From Halostella salina (GTDB lineage Archaea; Halobacteriota; Halobacteria; Halobacteriales; Natronoarchaeaceae), in NCBI RefSeq assembly GCF_003675855.1, contig NZ_RCIH01000011.1, positions 1-64,000 of the forward strand: DNA of 64,000 bases. Direction: 5' to 3'. A program made the translations under genes and the position numbers. The notes under the pieces were generated by a model. It was not told where the DNA came from and did not search any database. It saw nothing but the letters and a program-made list of their open reading frames with translations. Shown piece by piece: positions 1 through 7,299 of this stretch. The first letter of the stretch is position 1, and every line of letters begins with the position of its first letter.

Positions 1-97
1 CACCCGTACCCATCCCGAACACGGACGTTAAGCCCGCCAGCGTTCCGGCAAGTACTGGAGTGCGCGAGCCTCTGGGACCACCGGATCGCCGCCTGCC
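1..97 (+). rRNA. rrf: 5S ribosomal RNA, 3' portion
   Basis: The window opens inside a 5S rRNA gene. Visible features are the conserved internal stretch CCCATCCCGAACACGG near position 10 and the distal stem containing TACTGGAGTGCGCGAG. The sequence ends in GCCGCCTGCC, which would pair with the missing 5' end. The order and bases match haloarchaeal 5S rRNA. It is presumably the last gene of a 16S-23S-5S operon lying to the left. The exact 3' end (97 or 98) is estimated. Confidence 0.93.
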
Positions 98-98
98 C

Positions 99-116
99 AC
101 TCATACTCATACTCAT
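99..116 (+). repeat. Three tandem ACTCAT hexamers
   Basis: ACTCAT occurs three times without a break directly after the 5S rRNA and is followed by ACTT. It lies between the mature 5S end and the terminator hairpin, so it would be in the trailer of the rRNA transcript. It could be polymerase slippage or a processing spacer. No function is claimed. Confidence 0.7.
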
Positions 117-122
117 ACTTTC

Positions 123-156
123 AGCCCACGGAGCACTGCGCTCCGTGGGCTTTCTT
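123..156 (+). terminator. Terminator-like hairpin after the rRNA operon
   Basis: A perfect 12-bp inverted repeat (AGCCCACGGAGC at 123-134 and GCTCCGTGGGCT at 140-151) with a 5-nt loop is followed by TTCTT. Archaeal termination depends mostly on T-rich stretches, so the hairpin may mainly protect or process the 3' end. Its place right after 5S rRNA and before dinB, on the same strand, supports an operon boundary. Confidence 0.7.
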
Positions 157-195
157 CATTTATTGCGTAGTGCCGACAGCGTCTCGTGGCGCGTC

Positions 196-202
196 ATTAA
201 TA
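196..202 (+). promoter_or_regulatory. TATA box of dinB
   Basis: ATTAATA is centred 28 bp before the ATG at 227. That is the spacing expected for a leaderless haloarchaeal transcript, and it supports the downstream start for dinB rather than an ATG at 170. Confidence 0.6.
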
Positions 203-226
203 CCGCTCGGCTCCGAACCACCGATA

Positions 227-1519
227 ATGGCGGACGATGGGCCGCGACTTCCGGGCGCTCCCGAGGCGGAGGGCGGCGACCGGATCGTCCTCCACGTCGA
301 TATGGACTGCTTCTACGCGGCCTGCGAGCGACTCCGGGAGCCGGAGCTACGCGGGGAGCCCCTCGTCGTCGGAATGGGGTACGAACCGGGCGACGAGGTC
401 GGTGCGGTGGCGACGGCGAGCTACGAGGCCCGGGAGTACGGCGTCGAAAGCGCGCAGGCGATCTCGACGGCGCTGGAGCGGCTCCCGCGGAAGGTCGACG
501 CACGAGAGGACCCGGACACCGATCCGACAGAGGCGGGGTACTACCGGCCGGTCGATATGGACTTCTACGAGTCGGTCAGCGGCGAGGTCAAGGATATCCT
601 GCACGACTGCGCGGACGTAGTGCGCGAGGTGAGCATCGACGAGGCGTACCTGGACGTGACCGACCGAACCGCCTGGGACGTCGCCGACGGCTTCGCGCGA
701 CACGTCAAGCACCGCATCGAGCGGGAGGTCGGCGTCGTCGCCAGCATCGGCGTCGCGCCGAACATGAGCACCGCCAAGGTCGCCAGCGACCGCGACAAGC
801 CGGACGGCCTCGTCGTGGTCGAACCGGACGAGGTCCGCGGCTTCCTCGCACCGCTCGACGTGGAGGAGATCCACGGCGTCGGTCCGGTGACGGCGCGGGA
901 ACTGCGCAGCATGGGACTGGAGACCGCGGGCGACGTGGCCGACGCGGATCCGCGGGACCTCGAAGCCGCGTTCGACAGCCGTGGTCGGGAACTGTACGAG
1001 CGTGCGCGCGGGGAGGACGACCGGGAAGTGACGCCGACCGGGCGGCCGAAGAGCCTCTCCCGCGAGTCGGCCTTCGCGGAGGCGGTGGCCGAAGCCGAGC
1101 CGAAGCGGGAGCAGGTCCGGACGCTGGCCGGCGCTGTCGCTGACCGCGCACGACGGGAGGGCGCGCTGTACCAGACCATCGGGATCAAGGCGGTGACGCC
1201 GCCGTACGACGTGAACACGCGGGCGAAGTCGCTGCCGGGGCCGGTCGACGAACCGGCCCTCGTCGAGGAGGTAGCGCTCGACTTGCTCGGGGAGTTCGCC
1301 GACGAGCCAGTCCGGAAGGTCGGCGTGCGCGTCTCGAATCTCAGTTTCGCCGCGGGCGACCAGACGAGTCTTGACGGGTGGGGGTCGGAGACGGACGCGG
1401 AGGCGGCGAAACGGGCCGATCCGTCCGAACCGGCGGATCCGGCAGGCACGAATTCCGGGGAGGGGCGGACCGACGCCGACATGCTGTCGGGACAGACGAC
1501 GCTGTGTGATTTCCGATAG
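227..1519 (+). CDS. dinB: DNA polymerase IV (Y-family translesion polymerase)
   Basis: About 430 aa. Y-family palm motifs are present: the metal-binding HVDMDCFYAACE near residues 23-34, with D25 as first catalytic aspartate, and SIDEAYLD with D138/E139. A helix-hairpin-helix segment (IHGVGPVTAREL) follows, then the little-finger domain. The protein bypasses DNA lesions using the template strand. The C-terminus ends in QTTLCDFR, which fits a PCNA-binding PIP box, and QTSLDGWG upstream may be a second one. The start at 227 is chosen because a TATA box sits 28 bp upstream and the extra N-terminus from 170 looks non-conserved. Confidence 0.93.
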   Translation: MADDGPRLPGAPEAEGGDRIVLHVDMDCFYAACERLREPELRGEPLVVGMGYEPGDEVGAVATASYEAREYGVESAQAISTALERLPRKVDAREDPDTDPTEAGYYRPVDMDFYESVSGEVKDILHDCADVVREVSIDEAYLDVTDRTAWDVADGFARHVKHRIEREVGVVASIGVAPNMSTAKVASDRDKPDGLVVVEPDEVRGFLAPLDVEEIHGVGPVTARELRSMGLETAGDVADADPRDLEAAFDSRGRELYERARGEDDREVTPTGRPKSLSRESAFAEAVAEAEPKREQVRTLAGAVADRARREGALYQTIGIKAVTPPYDVNTRAKSLPGPVDEPALVEEVALDLLGEFADEPVRKVGVRVSNLSFAAGDQTSLDGWGSETDAEAAKRADPSEPADPAGTNSGEGRTDADMLSGQTTLCDFR

Positions 1520-1581
1520 CGCCTGGATTTTTGCATTGAAAATATAAGCCCCCGGTACGTTTCCGGAACCGAACACTCTGT

Positions 1582-2748
1582 ATGACGCACGATTTCTACG
1601 ATCTCCTCGGGGTCCCCGACGACGCCTCCCAGGACGAGATCAAGGACGCGTTCAGGCAGAAGGTCCAGGAGGTGCACCCGGACCTGAACGACGACCCCCG
1701 AGCGCCCGCCCAGTTCACTGCCCTCAAGAAAGGGTACGACACGCTGAAAGACCCGGTCGAGCGGAAGGCGTACGACCGGCTTGGACACAAGGACTACGTG
1801 GCGAAGCGGCTGGAGGGACTCCCCGACCCGGAGCAGTGGAAGCCGGCCGACGCGGACGAGGGGAGCACGATAACCGACTCGACGACGGGCGGGTCGACGA
1901 CGACCGGCTCGTCGGTTGGGGGTTCGGGAGCGACATCCACGGGGACGACGTCGGCGAGCAGCGCCGGAACGACGAGTTCGACCGGGAGCGCGACCGACGG
2001 AGCCGGCTCGGCGGCGAGCGCGAGCACCGGGTCGAACACGTCGACGCGGACGAACACGGGCACCCGAACGTCGACGGGCGGGTCGACGGTCGAGGGGACG
2101 CACACGGGGACGACGAGTACGGAGACGACGGGTGCGAAAACCACGAGCGGTGGAACGACGGCCGGGAGCGATGCGAGCACCGGCGACGCGTCGACCACCA
2201 CGTCGACGGACACGTCGGCCTCGACTCCGGGGCTGGTCGAGCGACTCCGGTCGATCAACTACGGCTGGCCGGTCGTGTTCCTGACGTCGCTGATATACCT
2301 CGCTGGCGTCGGGCTGTACGCCCGGGGGAACGCCGCGGGACTTCGGGAGTTCGCGTCGGCAGTGAGTGCGGCCGGGACGGACACGGCGGCGCTCCGCGAG
2401 GCGGCGCTGACGGCCGACTACGGGCTAGGGACGGTGTTCGACTTCGTCCGGACGACGGCGGTCACCGGCGGCCGGCCCGGCGCGGGCGTCCTCGTCGCGA
2501 TCGGCACCGTGGCGCTGCCGGCGATCTTCTTCGTCGTGGTCCGGACGACCCGGCGGTCGTTCGCCTGGCAGCCGACGTATCTGTACGTCGTCGCCGTGCT
2601 GATGCCGCTGGTCGGGCTCGCCGCGAACGCCGGCGGCGTCGAGTGGCCGGCCCTGACAGTCGCCGCCTTCGGCCTGTTTCCGCTGCTTGCGGTGGTCGCC
2701 CTCCCGTTCAACGCCTTCGTCACGCCGCGGCTGAAGCGACTGTTCTGA
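1582..2748 (+). CDS. J-domain protein with Ser/Thr/Gly linker and C-terminal membrane region
   Basis: 388 aa. Residues 5-70 are a canonical J domain with the HPD tripeptide at 32-34, which stimulates the ATPase of DnaK/Hsp70. Residues about 95-225 are an extreme Ser/Thr/Gly-rich low-complexity linker. Residues about 228-388 hold four or so hydrophobic segments, so the J domain would be tethered to the membrane and face the cytoplasm. It lacks the zinc fingers and client-binding domains of DnaJ itself, so it is a specialised co-chaperone and not the housekeeping DnaJ. An AAATATAA TATA-like box lies about 38 bp before the ATG. The 3' end overlaps the convergent next gene by 29 bp. Confidence 0.85.
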   Translation: MTHDFYDLLGVPDDASQDEIKDAFRQKVQEVHPDLNDDPRAPAQFTALKKGYDTLKDPVERKAYDRLGHKDYVAKRLEGLPDPEQWKPADADEGSTITDSTTGGSTTTGSSVGGSGATSTGTTSASSAGTTSSTGSATDGAGSAASASTGSNTSTRTNTGTRTSTGGSTVEGTHTGTTSTETTGAKTTSGGTTAGSDASTGDASTTTSTDTSASTPGLVERLRSINYGWPVVFLTSLIYLAGVGLYARGNAAGLREFASAVSAAGTDTAALREAALTADYGLGTVFDFVRTTAVTGGRPGAGVLVAIGTVALPAIFFVVVRTTRRSFAWQPTYLYVVAVLMPLVGLAANAGGVEWPALTVAAFGLFPLLAVVALPFNAFVTPRLKRLF

Positions 2749-3970
2749 CCGACACCCCGTTTCTGTAGCGGTACGCCACACAGGCCGCGAGCATCAGCAC
2801 CATCCCGTACTCGATCGGCGACATGAAGGTAAACACCGGTCGGACGACCGAGAACAGGGCGGGCTGGACCGCGTCGGGGAGCAGTCGGACGACGTTCTCG
2901 GCGTTGTTGAGCGTGTACGAGATGTTCGCCACGAACGCGCCGGCGACGAACGCCGTCCGGACCGGCCGGTCGTCCATGAGATACAGCAGCGCGACGAGCG
3001 GGAAGACGAGGTAGACGTAGTAGATGAAGTAGGAGGGGAGCGCGAGCAGGGTCGCCGTCACGGTGCCGTGGATGGCGACCAGCCGGTCGACCCGGTCGTC
3101 GAGGTCGGTGTAGAGGTAGAGGACGACCGGGGCGAGCAGGAGGAAGGGGAGCGCGACGAGCAGGGTGGGGTCCATCTCGGGGAACGCGACCGAGAGCGGG
3201 CGACGGAGCGTGATGTACGCGCTGTTGGGGTCGAGACCCCCCTGGAACATATCAGCGCGGTTCCGCGGGAACAGCGCCTCGCGGAAGTACGTCCGGGTGG
3301 TTTCGACGCCGAAGACGGGGACGCCGAGCGCGAGCAGGCCGACGCCCGTCCCGACCGCAGCGCCGACGGCGCGCCACGCCCGGCGGCGGAGGAACCAGAC
3401 GCCGAACAGCGCCGGAAACACCTTGATGAACGCGACCAGCGCGAACGCGACCCCCGACAGCTCCTCGCGGCCGCGGTCCAGCGCGACGAACCCGACGACG
3501 GTGAGGGCCGCCAGCTGGACGTTGACGTTGCCGTAGAACACCGACGGGACGGAGTGGATGGAGGCGACGAGGAAGGCGGCGACGAGCGCGTAGTCGATGC
3601 GGGAGAGCGACCGCCCGGAGCGCTCGACGTACCGGCAGAGCAGGACGCCGCCGGCCGCGCCGATCACGACCGCGCCGGCCGTGTGGACGACGAACCCCGG
3701 CAGCCAGCCCCCCGGGATCGCCGCAGGGTAGAACGCGAGGACGGACAGCGGCGGGTAGAGGTATCGGTATGCGGGCCAGTCCGGCGGCGTCGCCGCGTAG
3801 AAGTCGCCGCCGGCCAGCGCGGTCTCGGCGGCGTAGTAGTACACCTTGAAGTTGAGCGCGAACATGTCGGCGCGCCCGAGCCGCATCAGCGCGGCCGTGC
3901 GGACGCCAAGGAGGACGCCCGTGACGAGGACGAACCACGCCCCGAGCGGGTAGCCGCGAAACCGGTTCAT
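2720..3970 (-). CDS. Membrane glycosyltransferase, GT87/DUF2029-like
   Basis: About 416 aa and strongly hydrophobic, with roughly ten predicted membrane helices. After the first helix comes an extracytoplasmic loop with acidic and aromatic residues (FKVYYYAAETAL, then YLYPPL), as in GT-C fold mannosyltransferases of the GT87/DUF2029 group. These use polyprenyl-phosphate sugars outside the membrane. Neither substrate nor acceptor can be told from sequence. The start at 3970 is preferred over 3991 because a TATA box (TATA at 3993-3998 on the minus strand) would otherwise overlap the coding sequence. Its end overlaps the convergent J-domain gene. Confidence 0.75.
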   Translation of the reverse strand: MNRFRGYPLGAWFVLVTGVLLGVRTAALMRLGRADMFALNFKVYYYAAETALAGGDFYAATPPDWPAYRYLYPPLSVLAFYPAAIPGGWLPGFVVHTAGAVVIGAAGGVLLCRYVERSGRSLSRIDYALVAAFLVASIHSVPSVFYGNVNVQLAALTVVGFVALDRGREELSGVAFALVAFIKVFPALFGVWFLRRRAWRAVGAAVGTGVGLLALGVPVFGVETTRTYFREALFPRNRADMFQGGLDPNSAYITLRRPLSVAFPEMDPTLLVALPFLLLAPVVLYLYTDLDDRVDRLVAIHGTVTATLLALPSYFIYYVYLVFPLVALLYLMDDRPVRTAFVAGAFVANISYTLNNAENVVRLLPDAVQPALFSVVRPVFTFMSPIEYGMVLMLAACVAYRYRNGVSVRTVASAAA

Positions 3971-4065
3971 ACCAGGTGGCTCCGTCGGCACCTATACGTG
4001 TTTTGTGGAATCGTCGGGGGCCGCCGGGGGCGTTCGATCGGGATCCGGGAGTCGGACCGCCTGGC

Positions 4066-4740
4066 TCACCGGACACGGTACGGTTCGTCGCCGGGCAGGA
4101 ACCGGCCGAGGTCGCTCTCCTGGCGGTAGTCAGAGCCGAGGATCGCCTCCAGCCGTGCGAGCAGTCGGTCGGCGTCCGTGTCATCCCACTCGCCGGGGTC
4201 GCGGACGGGGACGACGAGATACCCTCGGCCGCGGACCTCGGAGGCGTGGATCGCCGGCATCTCCGTCCCGACCCGGTCGGCCTTCGCGGTGAACTCCGCG
4301 AGGACGTGGGCGGTCGCCCGCTCCCCGACGGGGAGGATGACGTGGGCGTTGATCGCGCGGAACTCGGCGTCGAAGAAGGGTTCGAGGCGGGCGTACGACT
4401 CGGCGTCGGGCGTCTCGCCCTCGGGGGGACAGCAGGTGTGGAGGTAGCTCAGAAACAGGTTCTCGGCCGTCGGTTCGTCGGCGTAGGGCGCGTCGAGAAA
4501 CCCGGCGTCGTGGAGCACCGACTGAAGGGGGCCGGCCCCCTCGGTGCCGGTGAAGGGGACGCCGGTCGAGCGACCGCCGTGGACGCCGGGGTGGTCGCCG
4601 ACGACGTGGAAGTCGGCGTTGGCGTCGCCGTAGCCGTGGACGACGTCGTACTCGGCCGAGCAGGCCGCCTCGCACGGCGGCGACATGCCGAACGGGTTCC
4701 GCGTCCGGTCCGTGACGTTCTGCACGGCGACCGGTAGCAC
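4066..4740 (-). CDS. Uracil-DNA glycosylase superfamily protein with altered motifs
   Basis: 224 aa. The N-terminal half has the family-4/5 UDG layout: VVGDHPG followed by GVPFTG (the water-activating and uracil-pocket region), then LFLSYLHTCCPPEG, equivalent to the cysteine-containing strand of family 4 enzymes. Family 4 uses four cysteines for a [4Fe-4S] cluster; here C-x3-C and the TCC are visible, but the fourth cysteine position appears lost. The usual second catalytic motif HP(S/T) is not found; the matching strand reads PVRDPGEW. It may therefore have changed substrate or activity. A role in base excision repair is inferred from fold only. Confidence 0.72.
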   Translation of the reverse strand: MLPVAVQNVTDRTRNPFGMSPPCEAACSAEYDVVHGYGDANADFHVVGDHPGVHGGRSTGVPFTGTEGAGPLQSVLHDAGFLDAPYADEPTAENLFLSYLHTCCPPEGETPDAESYARLEPFFDAEFRAINAHVILPVGERATAHVLAEFTAKADRVGTEMPAIHASEVRGRGYLVVPVRDPGEWDDTDADRLLARLEAILGSDYRQESDLGRFLPGDEPYRVR

Positions 4741-4798
4741 GGAGACGCCTAAAACGGCCGCGGTTTCGACGACGTTTGCGGAGCGTGTACGCGCCGCG

Positions 4799-4996
4799 CT
4801 ACGTCGACGGCTCGTAGCCGGCCATCTCGACTTTTTCGGCCAGCGTCTCCACGTCGGCGTCGCCCTCGACTTCGGCGACGCTTTCGTACCGGTCGGCCTC
4901 GGCGTCGTCGACGCCGTCGGCCATCTCCAGCGCCGTCTCGACGACCGATTCGCAGCCCTGGCAAGTCATTCCATCGACCGTGAGTTCCGTCGCCAT
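4799..4996 (-). CDS. Heavy-metal-associated domain protein (CopZ-like copper chaperone)
   Basis: 65 aa, essentially one HMA ferredoxin-like domain. The metal site GMTCQGC is at residues 9-15 with C12 and C15; the domain ends with the typical MAGYEP. Such proteins carry Cu(I) in the cytoplasm and hand it to P1B ATPases or regulators. It sits just downstream of the Lrp-TRASH regulator gene on the same strand (87 bp gap), so a copper-homeostasis pair is likely. No copper ATPase is adjacent; the P1B ATPase in this window lies 21 kb away and has a Zn/Cd-type membrane motif. Confidence 0.9.
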   Translation of the reverse strand: MATELTVDGMTCQGCESVVETALEMADGVDDAEADRYESVAEVEGDADVETLAEKVEMAGYEPST

Positions 4997-5083
4997 ACCG
5001 GATCGATCGGCACGTTCCTATAGAATAGTTACGGTCAGGGCTCGAACCGACGGAACAGCGGACGGTCGGCCGGGACCACCCGG

Positions 5084-5674
5084 TCAGGCGGACTCCGTCA
5101 TCGACCGGTATCGCTCCTCGAAGTTGTGCCGACAGGACGAACTGCAGAAGTGGTGGACCCGGTCGTCGATCCGGACCGACTCGCCCTCCGTCGTCACGGT
5201 GGTGCCACACTCGTCGCAGTCCGGCGCGAACTCGGCGGCGTCGACCTCGGGGCTCCACTCCGAATCCGCGAGCAGGCGAACGTCGTAGCCGCGCACGCGG
5301 TCGGTGTCGACGACGTCGGCGAGCAGCGCCCCTACCTCGTCGGGTCGTATCGTCGCTTTCACCACGACGCCCGCGTCCGCAGTGGCGAACACGTGTTCGA
5401 TCGGGTCGGCCTCGGCGAGGCGGCGCTTCACGTCGGCGACGTTCCCCGGCCGGAGTTCGACGTCGACGAGTACGGCGACGCCGTCGTGCAGTTTCGACCG
5501 GTCGATGTCGAGCGTGAACCGCTCGATGACGCCGAGCGATTCGAGTCGGTCGACGCGGTCCGACACCGTCGGCGGCGAGACGCCGACCTGGTCGGCGATC
5601 TCGCTGTACGGTCGGCGGGCGTCGGCCGCGAGGAGCCGAAGAATGTCGAGGTCAGTGTCGTCGAGTTCGCGCAT
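5084..5674 (-). CDS. Lrp/AsnC-type metalloregulator with C-terminal TRASH domain
   Basis: 196 aa. Residues 1-60 are an AsnC-type winged helix (LDDTDLDILRLLAADAR, then the recognition helix around SPPTVSDRVDRL). A RAM-like ligand or oligomerisation domain follows, and the C-terminus is a TRASH metal-binding knuckle with CDECG and HFCSSSC. The same architecture in Halobacterium (VNG1179C) is a copper-responsive regulator of a copper exporter. The neighbouring HMA chaperone gene supports copper sensing. The start at 5674 is chosen because the upstream in-frame ATG at 5722 lies inside the AT-rich promoter. Confidence 0.88.
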   Translation of the reverse strand: MRELDDTDLDILRLLAADARRPYSEIADQVGVSPPTVSDRVDRLESLGVIERFTLDIDRSKLHDGVAVLVDVELRPGNVADVKRRLAEADPIEHVFATADAGVVVKATIRPDEVGALLADVVDTDRVRGYDVRLLADSEWSPEVDAAEFAPDCDECGTTVTTEGESVRIDDRVHHFCSSSCRHNFEERYRSMTESA

Positions 5675-5685
5675 GGCGTGGCGTT

Positions 5686-5732
5686 GCACCGGTGCCAGTA
5701 AACGCTTTTCGACACGACACAATTAATTTAAC
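5686..5732 (-). promoter_or_regulatory. Promoter and possible operator of the Lrp-TRASH gene
   Basis: The AT-rich tract at 5721-5732 contains a minus-strand TATA-like box about 50 bp before the start codon. The perfect 10-bp palindrome GCACCGGTGC at 5686-5695 lies where transcription would begin, 12 bp before the start codon. This is a plausible autoregulatory site for the metalloregulator. It is inferred from position and symmetry only. Confidence 0.45.
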
Positions 5733-5766
5733 ATATCTTTGAGGTCGTCACTCGCCGGCGCGGCGG

Positions 5767-6339
5767 CTATCGGCCCATCGTGTGGAACTCCTCGTTCGGC
5801 CGCATATCCGCGAGCTGTGCCATCCGGTTCGAGAGGTTGAAGAACGCGGCGACGGCCCCGATGTCCCATATCTCCTGCCGGCTGAAGCCGGCCGCCTCCA
5901 GCCGCTCGAAGTCGTCCTCGTCGACCGCGGCCTGGTTCTCGGTGAGCTTCACCGCCAGGTCGAGCATCCGACGGTGGCGGTCGCTCACGTCGGCGTTCCG
6001 GTAGTTCGAGACGAGCTGGTCCGCGAGCAGCGGGTCCTCGGCGTAGATCCGAACCAGCGCGCCGTGTGCGACGTTGCAGTAGTAGCAGTCGTTCGCGCCG
6101 CTGACGGCGACGATGATCATCTCTATCTCCTCGCGGGTCAGGTCGCTCTCCTCGACCAGCGCGTCGTAGTACTGGAAGAACGCCCGGAACTGTGACGGTC
6201 GGTAGGCGTACGCCAGGAACACGTTCGGCGTGAATCCGGTGCGTTCCGTCTCCGCCTCGATGCGCTCCTGCAGGTCCTCGGGCAGGTCCTCGACGTCCGG
6301 TACGGGGAACCGCGTCATGGCTTCCACATCGTCTGCCAT
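5767..6339 (-). CDS. AhpD-like / peroxidase-related carboxymuconolactone decarboxylase family protein
   Basis: 190 aa, all-helical. The AhpD redox centre is visible as DCYYCNVAHG, with C85 and C88 as the CxxC pair and H92. An acidic EEIEMI segment precedes it. Members reduce peroxides through the CxxC disulfide or act as thiol-dependent antioxidants. The length and the N-terminal ETERTGFTPNVF segment fit the 'uncharacterised peroxidase-related enzyme' subgroup. It is transcribed toward the copper regulator, so oxidative and metal stress genes are side by side. An in-frame ATG at 6318 is an alternative start. Confidence 0.82.
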   Translation of the reverse strand: MADDVEAMTRFPVPDVEDLPEDLQERIEAETERTGFTPNVFLAYAYRPSQFRAFFQYYDALVEESDLTREEIEMIIVAVSGANDCYYCNVAHGALVRIYAEDPLLADQLVSNYRNADVSDRHRRMLDLAVKLTENQAAVDEDDFERLEAAGFSRQEIWDIGAVAAFFNLSNRMAQLADMRPNEEFHTMGR

Positions 6340-6424
6340 GGCTGGCCGTTCACGGCTATCGATTATGACGGTTGTGCTCCGCGGGGACCGAAAGGGTTGG
6401 GAGCGTCCGCCTCGAACTGGGGCC

Positions 6425-6916
6425 GTGTACCAGCTCGGCCACTGCGGGATCGCCCTGCTCGTCTACGCGCCGATAGGGGCGGCGCTCGTCCTCGCCGGGC
6501 ACGGCTTCGCGGCGTACGTCGGCGGCGCGGTGATGGTCGCCACGGCGACGCTCCCCGACTGCGACCACCGTCTCCCACTGGTCGAGCACCGCGGCCCGAC
6601 CCACTCGGTGCCGTTCGCGCTGCTGGTCGGTGCGGGGTTCGGCGTCGTCGGATCGGTCGTCGCGCCGGCCGTCGACGGCGCGCTCGGCGTCGACCCCGCG
6701 GCGTTCGGCTTCGCGATCGGGTGTCTCTCGGTGGCGACACACCTGCTCGGCGACGTGCTGACGCCGATGGGGATCCGGCCGCTGTGGCCGGTGTCGGACC
6801 GGCGCTACACGCTGAACCTGACGCACGCGAAGAACCCGCTCGCGAACTACGGGCTGTTCGCGCTGGGCGTGCTGGCCACGGCGGTGACGCTGGTCGGTCT
6901 CGCTCGCGTGGTCTGA
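6425..6916 (+). CDS. YdjM-like membrane-bound metal-dependent hydrolase family protein
   Basis: About 163 aa with four or five hydrophobic helices. The family motifs are a starting GH (LGHCGIALL), then PDCDHRLP and HRGPTHS, and later ATHLLGDVLTPMG, which place conserved His and Asp residues near the membrane. The family (DUF457/YdjM) is called metal-dependent hydrolase on the basis of these residues, but its reaction is not firmly known. The GTG at 6425 is chosen over an ATG at 6365 because family members begin just before the GH motif and the divergent gene starts at 6339, leaving room for promoters. Confidence 0.78.
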   Translation: MYQLGHCGIALLVYAPIGAALVLAGHGFAAYVGGAVMVATATLPDCDHRLPLVEHRGPTHSVPFALLVGAGFGVVGSVVAPAVDGALGVDPAAFGFAIGCLSVATHLLGDVLTPMGIRPLWPVSDRRYTLNLTHAKNPLANYGLFALGVLATAVTLVGLARVV

Positions 6917-6966
6917 CGCGGGCCGGGGCCGTACCGACTAAGTACCGTCGTGTGTTACTGTTTACC

Positions 6967-7257
6967 ATGAGCGCGATCGTCACCGCGGTCCTGTACGCGG
7001 GGGTCGTCGTCCTCGTCCCGCTGCTCGTCGTACTCCCCATCCTCCTGCTGGAGCGCCGTCGGGAGGACGGCGGTGCGGGACTCACGGACACCTCGTCGGG
7101 GGCGGTGTTCCGGGGAGGGGCTGACGACCGTTCGAACGGCTCGGACCACGGGGAGTCCGAAGCGTCGGACGCCGTCGCCTGCCGCACCTGCGGGGAACTC
7201 AACGGTGCCGACTACACGTTCTGTCGCGAGTGCGCTGAACCCCTCGCCGGCCGCTGA
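6967..7257 (+). CDS. Small membrane protein with C-terminal zinc ribbon
   Basis: 96 aa. One N-terminal hydrophobic helix (VLYAGVVVLVPLLVVLPILL) is followed by a charged, Gly/Asp/Ser-rich linker and a C-terminal zinc ribbon with CRTCGELN and FCRECAEPL (two CxxC pairs). The topology suggests a cytoplasmic zinc ribbon held at the membrane. Similar one-helix ribbon proteins are common in haloarchaea but have no known role. It follows the YdjM-like gene by 50 bp and may be cotranscribed. Confidence 0.78.
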   Translation: MSAIVTAVLYAGVVVLVPLLVVLPILLLERRREDGGAGLTDTSSGAVFRGGADDRSNGSDHGESEASDAVACRTCGELNGADYTFCRECAEPLAGR

Positions 7258-7299
7258 GGCTCGCGACTGACGCGGTCGGCTCGTTCGTCGCCGGGGGCT

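Noticed and set aside
99-116. ACTCAT repeat as a CRISPR-like array
   Set aside because: Only three 6-bp units with no spacers.
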